17,579 nucleotides of DNA, taken from positions 1-17,579 of the forward strand of contig DATEDC010000036.1 in assembly GCA_035286585.1 (NCBI GenBank). Direction: 5' to 3'. The notes under the pieces were generated by a model. That model searched no databases and was not told the origin of the DNA. It saw nothing but the letters and a program-made list of their open reading frames with translations. Shown here piece by piece: positions 13,626-17,579 of this stretch; within the stretch, counting starts at the first letter, position 1; each line of letters starts with the position of its first letter. Source of the stretch: DSOS01 sp035286585. GTDB taxonomy: Bacteria > Chloroflexota > Anaerolineae > Anaerolineales > UBA4823. The translations under genes and the position numbers were made by a program.

Positions 13626-14497
13626 CCCAGGCAGTTCAACTGCTCATCATTGGAATCTCCTTGGGGGGCGTCTATGCGCTGATGGCCTCGGGATTGACGC
13701 TCATTTTCGGCGTGATGCGCATTGTCAATATTGCCCACGCCGCTCTAATGATCACCGCGGCTTACGCCAGTTATTGGGCCTTCCGGCTTTACCACATTGA
13801 CCCTATTGTATCCATCTTGATTTCTATGCCGACCATGTTCGTGTTAGGCATGTTGATCTACAAGCTTTTTTTCCAGCGCATCATCGATAGCCCGCGAATA
13901 GGCGAGTTGACCGTTTTGCTCACTTTTGCTCTGGCTTTGATCCTTGAAGGCATTCTGGGTTACTTTTATACCAATATCTATCGCTCTACCAACCCGAGCT
14001 ACGCCACCAGGGCGATCTTGTTCGATCCTTTTTATCTGCCCCAGGGGCAATTCTATGCCACCTTGATGAGCCTGGTACTCATTGCTTTGCTGTGGGCGTT
14101 TTTACAATATACAAAAACAGGTTATTCCATACGAGCTACCATGCAGAACCGAACTGCGGCGCAGGTGGTTGGGGTGAACGTTAACCGGGTGTCCATGATC
14201 GCATTCAGTATTGGCACCGCGTTAGCAGGCGCTTCCGGTTCGATGATGACCTTCCTGTTTACTTTCTACCCTGGCAAACACTGGGAATGGGTCGCCATAC
14301 TGCTCTCGCTCATCGTCTTGGGAGGCATGGGCAGCCTTTTAGGCGCATTGGTGGGATCTATAATGTTGGCAATTGCCTCAGCCTATGTCAGTTTCCGCCT
14401 TGGCCCAACCTGGTCGCCGATAACATTTTTCCTGGCATTATTCTTGATTTTACTTTTCAGACCCCAGGGTCTTTTTGGTCATAAGGCGGAGTTCTAA
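13622..14497 (+). CDS. HAAT-family ABC transporter permease, LivH-like
   Basis: The 291-residue inner-membrane permease belongs to the BPD_transp_2 family, with about eight hydrophobic helices. LivH-type features include the N-terminal GISLGGVYALMASGLTLIFG (residues 11-30), the central RATMQNRTAAQVVGVNV loop that contacts the ATPase, and GGMGSLLGALVGS near the C-terminus. The ATG at 13622 overlaps the LivF-like stop. The stop codon abuts the next ATG with no gap. It forms one half of the membrane channel with the LivM-like protein; substrate choice depends mainly on the binding protein. Confidence 0.93.
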   Translation: MTQAVQLLIIGISLGGVYALMASGLTLIFGVMRIVNIAHAALMITAAYASYWAFRLYHIDPIVSILISMPTMFVLGMLIYKLFFQRIIDSPRIGELTVLLTFALALILEGILGYFYTNIYRSTNPSYATRAILFDPFYLPQGQFYATLMSLVLIALLWAFLQYTKTGYSIRATMQNRTAAQVVGVNVNRVSMIAFSIGTALAGASGSMMTFLFTFYPGKHWEWVAILLSLIVLGGMGSLLGALVGSIMLAIASAYVSFRLGPTWSPITFFLALFLILLFRPQGLFGHKAEF

Positions 14498-15496
14498 ATG
14501 GCCAAACCACCGCTTACTCTCAAAAGCCCTCCGGGATCGAGGAATAAGCGCCTTTTTATAGCAGGTATGCTTCTGGTGCTGCTGTTGATCCCATTCTTAC
14601 GATTTGTCATTGACGGTTTCAATTACTGGTTGCACATGTTCCTTTATATCTTCATGTATATCGCCATGGCTTCTAGCTGGAATATCATTGGAGGCTATAC
14701 TGGTTACACTTCGCTTGGGCATAATTTCTTTTCAGCCACAGGGGCATATTTTTCAGGCGTCCTGCTTGTTTATTTCAAAATATCACCCTTTCTCACTGCG
14801 CCATTCGCCGGGCTGCTGGCGCTGGTCCTTGGGCTCGTATTTGGATTGATCAGCCTGCGCACTCGCGGTCCCGCCTTCATCATCTCCACCATTGCCCTGG
14901 TGCTGTTGGTGAAGATCTCTTTCGATAATTGGGACTACATTGGTGGAGCGAATGGGCTGAGCTTACCGCTGCTTGACCTGGATGTGTCCCTGGTAAAGAT
15001 TCCGTATTATTATTACATGCTCTTCACTGCCATCGCCGCAGTGTACACAGCCTACCGCATCCGGCACTCGAAATTCGGCTTGGGATTGCGGGCGATCTCG
15101 CAGGATGAGAGCAAAGCAGAAGTAGCAGGTATCCCCACCAACACTTATAAAATCCTGGCGTTTGCTATCAGCGGGTTGTATGTCGGTATCGCAGGTGCGA
15201 TTTGGGGTTATTACAGCACTTACCTACAACCAAAAACACTCATGGCGATCCTGGTCGCAGCCCAGCTTGTGCTCATGACGGTGCTGGGTGGCAAAGGCAC
15301 GGTGGCTGGACCCGTGGTTGGGGCAATTGTCTTCATTGCCGCCGAGGAGTATTTTGTCTCTGCATTGGGTTCTTCCGAACTGAACATCGCTGCCATGGGT
15401 TTGCTGCTGGCAGTGGTGCTGCTCTTTTTCCCCGAAGGGATTGTCGGCAGCTTGAAGAGCCGCGGCCGGTTGCCCCACATCCTGGATTGGGATTGA
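14498..15496 (+). CDS. HAAT-family ABC transporter permease, LivM-like
   Basis: The 332-residue permease has a polar N-terminus of about 17 residues, eight or more hydrophobic segments, and LivM motifs: MASSWNIIGGYTGYTSLGHNFF (from residue 56), the RAISQDESKAEVAGIPTNTYK coupling loop, and GGKGTVAGPVVGA near the C-terminus. It starts at the ATG directly after the LivH-like stop, with GGAG 6 nt upstream inside that gene. An 18-bp sequence within it (14843-14860) recurs exactly at its own 3' end (15490-15507), overlapping the stop codon. The sequence ends in ILDWD, a normal length for the family, so the repeat does not obviously damage the protein. Confidence 0.92.
   Translation: MAKPPLTLKSPPGSRNKRLFIAGMLLVLLLIPFLRFVIDGFNYWLHMFLYIFMYIAMASSWNIIGGYTGYTSLGHNFFSATGAYFSGVLLVYFKISPFLTAPFAGLLALVLGLVFGLISLRTRGPAFIISTIALVLLVKISFDNWDYIGGANGLSLPLLDLDVSLVKIPYYYYMLFTAIAAVYTAYRIRHSKFGLGLRAISQDESKAEVAGIPTNTYKILAFAISGLYVGIAGAIWGYYSTYLQPKTLMAILVAAQLVLMTVLGGKGTVAGPVVGAIVFIAAEEYFVSALGSSELNIAAMGLLLAVVLLFFPEGIVGSLKSRGRLPHILDWD
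14843..14860 (+). repeat. 18-bp direct repeat, copy 1 (inside livM-like gene)
   Basis: GGATTGATCAGCCTGCGC is found here in the coding frame GLISLR and again at 15490-15507. Similarity continues for some bases on both sides with a few mismatches, about 26 of 29 positions overall by eye. Confidence 0.85.
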
Positions 15497-15507
15497 TCAG
15501 CCTGCGC
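15490..15507 (+). repeat. 18-bp direct repeat, copy 2 (livM-like/GH88 junction)
   Basis: This is the same 18 bp as 14843-14860, 647 bp downstream, in a different reading frame, covering the last codon and stop of the livM-like gene and reaching into the 30-bp gap before the GH88 gene. It may mark a past recombination or local duplication at this operon junction. Confidence 0.85.
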
Positions 15508-15526
15508 TCTGGCGTGGAATTCAGCT

Positions 15527-16666
15527 ATGCAAACCGACCTCACGGAATTGCGACCCAAACTTGAGCGGGCATTTGAATTTGCCCAGATACAGGTGCGCCA
15601 TCTGGTTGAGCGCTACCCCGATTACTTTCCCGTGTACACGGAAAAGGGGATCTGGAAACACGACGGCGAGAAATGGACGAACTGGTGTGAGGGGTTTTTG
15701 GGCGGCATGATGTGGATTTTCCACAGCCGCACGGGAGATTCCTGGTGGCGCCAGCAAGCCGAGCAATATTCACGGCTGATCGAGGCGCGCCAAACCGATC
15801 GAGAAGTGCACGATCTGGGCTTCCTCTTTTGGTCTACCTGGAAACGCTGGTATGACCTCACCAGAGATGAGCATATCAATCGGGTGGTGATCACGGCTGG
15901 ACAAACCATGGGCCTGCGCTTTATGGAAAAGGGCCAATACCTGCGCTCATTCGTCGCTCCGGAATCGCTCTTCATCGATATCATGATGAACGTGGGCATT
16001 GTCTTTTATGCGGCCCGATCCACCGGAGATGCAGATTTACTGCGCAAAGCCCACCAGCACTGCCAGACTACCCGCCGCTTCCTGGTGCGCGGTGATGGCA
16101 GCACTTCCCACGAGGGAATCTTCGATCTGGAGACTGGCGAGTTCCTGCGCCAAACCACCCACCAGGGCTGGCGGGGTGATTCTTGCTGGGCGCGCGGCCT
16201 CACCTGGGCGTTATACGGCTTTGGGACTGTATACAGCATGACAGGCGACCACCATTATCTGAGCACGGCCTGTACATGCGCTGATTTTTACCTGGAACAC
16301 ACCTCATTTGCTAAAGATTCCCCGGGTGGCGCGGGCATACCACCCAATGACTACGATGACCCTCACCATGCAGTCCTATTCGATAGTTCCGCCGCGGCGA
16401 TCGCTACCAGCGGGCTGCTGAACCTAGCAGAATTGGTCCAAGACCCAGTTCATGCGCATCGTTACCGCCGGGTTGCGCTTACGATCCTGGGGACATTGAC
16501 GGAAGATCCATACCTGGCGAATAAAACACCCGGCTGGGAAGGTATTCTCAAACATGGTATTTACCACCTGCCCAAAAATATCGGCGTGGATGAAAGCGTG
16601 ATGTGGGGGGAATATTTCTTCATTGAAGCTCTGGATAAGGCGCTGGCTTTGGAGGCGGAAAACTGA
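15527..16666 (+). CDS. GH88 family unsaturated glucuronyl hydrolase
   Basis: The 379-residue (alpha/alpha)6-barrel enzyme of glycoside hydrolase family 88 removes 4,5-unsaturated uronic acid from the non-reducing end of lyase-produced oligosaccharides by hydrating the double bond. Family landmarks are present: WCEGFLGGMMW (53-63), HDLGF with D96, FIDIMMN with D151 (equivalent to the two catalytic Asp residues of Bacillus UGL), QGWRGDSCWARGLTWALYGF and DSSAAAIATSGLL. There is no signal peptide, so it acts in the cytoplasm on imported oligosaccharides. The ATG at 15527 lies 30 bp after the livM-like gene with a weak ribosome site. The stop overlaps the SDR start (TGATG). The free product rearranges to 4-deoxy-5-keto uronate. 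Whether the substrate derives from glycosaminoglycan, pectin, ulvan or another polymer is not evident. Confidence 0.92.
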   Translation: MQTDLTELRPKLERAFEFAQIQVRHLVERYPDYFPVYTEKGIWKHDGEKWTNWCEGFLGGMMWIFHSRTGDSWWRQQAEQYSRLIEARQTDREVHDLGFLFWSTWKRWYDLTRDEHINRVVITAGQTMGLRFMEKGQYLRSFVAPESLFIDIMMNVGIVFYAARSTGDADLLRKAHQHCQTTRRFLVRGDGSTSHEGIFDLETGEFLRQTTHQGWRGDSCWARGLTWALYGFGTVYSMTGDHHYLSTACTCADFYLEHTSFAKDSPGGAGIPPNDYDDPHHAVLFDSSAAAIATSGLLNLAELVQDPVHAHRYRRVALTILGTLTEDPYLANKTPGWEGILKHGIYHLPKNIGVDESVMWGEYFFIEALDKALALEAEN

Positions 16667-17442
16667 TGCCGGAGAAAGTCGCTATCGTCACCGGAGGCAG
16701 CCGCGGCATCGGTCGGGGTATCGTGCTCGCGCTTGCCCAGTACGGATGGAGCGCGGTCATTAACTACCGAGGTAACCGGGAAGCTGCCGAGCAGACCAGG
16801 AGCGCATTCGAGCTCCTGGGCGCCAGTGGCGTATGTATACAGGGAGATGTCGCCATACAGGCAGACCGGGAGCGATTGGTGCAGGATACGCTAGCAAGAT
16901 TCGGGCGTCTTGACCTGCTGGTGAACAACGCCGGGATGGGACCCCGCCAGCGAGTGGATATTCTTGAGGTCAGCGAAGTCAGCTACGATGAGGTCATGGC
17001 AACCAACCTGAAAGGGCCTTTCTTCTTGACCCAGTTAGTTGCCCGGGAAATGATCCGCCAGGTGCAGTCGGGGCAGGTTCAGAACCCCAAGATCATCAAC
17101 ATCGGCTCGATCAGCGCCTACACCAGCAGCCCCTCCCGGGCAGAGTACTGCCTGAGCAAAGCGGGACTGGGTATGATGACTACGCTGTGGGCTGACCGGC
17201 TGGCGGAATTTGGCATCAACGTATACGAGATTCGCCCTGGAATTGTCGCCACAGACCTGACCTCGGTCGTCCAGGATAAGTACGACCATCTCATCCTGGA
17301 ACAGGGCGTCACGCCAATCCGGCGCTGGGGCCAGCCTGAAGACGTCGGCAAGGCTGTCGTTGCCATTGCCCAAGACTTGCTCCCCTTCAGTACTGGAGAA
17401 GTGATCAATGTGGATGGCGGTTTTCATTTATCGCGGTTGTAA
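16666..17442 (+). CDS. SDR family oxidoreductase (3-ketoacyl-ACP reductase-like), probable keto-uronate reductase
   Basis: The 258-residue short-chain dehydrogenase has the cofactor motif TGGSRGIG (9-16), NNAG (87-90), and catalytic Ser148, Tyr161 and Lys165 (YCLSK), and it ends GEVINVDGGFH as classical SDRs do. NYRGNREAA after strand 2 fits NADP rather than NAD, since no Asp is present there. General similarity is to FabG, but the place between a GH88 hydrolase and a KDG-kinase-like gene argues for a role in uronate breakdown. Candidates are reduction of 4-deoxy-5-keto uronate to 2-keto-3-deoxygluconate, as in SDR-type DEH reductases, or a KduD-like step. Its start overlaps the GH88 stop by one base, with GGAGG about 10 nt upstream; the kinase gene follows after 12 bp. 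The substrate assignment is inference. Confidence 0.88.
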   Translation: MPEKVAIVTGGSRGIGRGIVLALAQYGWSAVINYRGNREAAEQTRSAFELLGASGVCIQGDVAIQADRERLVQDTLARFGRLDLLVNNAGMGPRQRVDILEVSEVSYDEVMATNLKGPFFLTQLVAREMIRQVQSGQVQNPKIINIGSISAYTSSPSRAEYCLSKAGLGMMTTLWADRLAEFGINVYEIRPGIVATDLTSVVQDKYDHLILEQGVTPIRRWGQPEDVGKAVVAIAQDLLPFSTGEVINVDGGFHLSRL

Positions 17443-17454
17443 AGAAGGACCGAG

Positions 17455-17579
17455 ATGACGCGTATCGTGACATTTGGTGAAATTATGCTCCGTCTCTCAC
17501 CGCCTGGGAACTTGCGTTTCACCCAGGCGCGCAGTTTTGATGTCATATACGGCGGCGGTGAATCAAACGTCGCCGTTTC
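17455..17579 (+). CDS. PfkB family sugar kinase, 2-keto-3-deoxygluconate kinase-like (partial, N-terminus)
   Basis: The window ends 41 codons into this gene. The visible N-terminus (MTRIVTFGEIMLRLSPPG, then FDVIYGGGESNVAV) matches PfkB/ribokinase family members, and the GEIMLRLSPPG and GGGESNVAV pattern is closest to 2-dehydro-3-deoxygluconate (KDG) kinases. These phosphorylate KDG with ATP to KDG-6-phosphate, the substrate of KDPG aldolase. The ATG at 17455 has GAAGGA about 6 nt upstream and lies 12 bp after the SDR stop. The catalytic DTxGAGD motif is beyond the edge, so the call rests on the N-terminus and on context. Confidence 0.8.
   Translation, partial: MTRIVTFGEIMLRLSPPGNLRFTQARSFDVIYGGGESNVAV

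Noticed and set aside
1..17579. CRISPR arrays, tRNA or rRNA genes, insertion sequences, phage genes or defence systems
   Set aside because: No regularly spaced repeats, cloverleaf or rRNA-like sequence, transposase, integrase or terminal inverted repeats were seen. The window is filled by metabolic and transport genes.

Overview
The window carries 20 protein-coding genes in two large divergent operons. One gene is cut at each window edge, and one gene looks internally deleted. There are no RNA genes, insertion sequences or CRISPR arrays that I can see. The moderately GC-rich DNA, the Shine-Dalgarno sites of the AGGAGG type, and a substrate-binding lipoprotein with a Pro/Thr/Glu linker behind an LAAC lipobox fit a bacterium. 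A Chloroflexota (Anaerolineae-like) origin is my impression from the overall protein style, not a proof.

Left end (1-1147): the C-terminal third of a beta-keto acid cleavage enzyme (BKACE) runs rightward into a bidirectional hairpin terminator. Facing it are a DoxX-type membrane protein and a RidA-like gene that has lost its middle by an in-frame deletion.

Leftward operon (9426 down to 1148): nine genes with gaps of at most 32 bp. In transcription order they are an FCD-type GntR regulator, a 3-hydroxyisobutyrate-dehydrogenase-family reductase, 2-oxoacid dehydrogenase E1 alpha and E1 beta, an M24 'pita-bread' protein with altered metal ligands, the E2 acyltransferase (apparently starting at CTG, with two subunit-binding domains), two half-size EamA transporters, and an amidohydrolase of the ACMSD type. 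No lipoamide dehydrogenase (E3) is included. A near-consensus sigma-70 promoter and a TGGT-ATG-ATCA palindrome just downstream of it suggest autoregulation by the GntR protein.

Rightward operon (9577 to beyond the right edge): an IclR-family regulator with its own promoter and GTACG-type repeats, then a complete branched-chain-amino-acid-type (HAAT) ABC transporter (lipoprotein, two ATPases, two permeases), a GH88 unsaturated glucuronyl hydrolase, an SDR reductase, and the start of a PfkB/2-keto-3-deoxygluconate kinase. The three enzymes make a plausible short path: unsaturated uronide, to free unsaturated uronate, to 2-keto-3-deoxygluconate (KDG), to KDG-6-phosphate. The unusual part is a HAAT-class importer serving a sugar-acid pathway.

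Working model (inference): the two divergent operons may be functionally linked. KDG-6-phosphate cleavage would yield pyruvate, a possible substrate of the 2-oxoacid dehydrogenase encoded on the other strand. The true substrates of the leftward operon (M24 protein, reductase, amidohydrolase, EamA pair) cannot be named from sequence alone.
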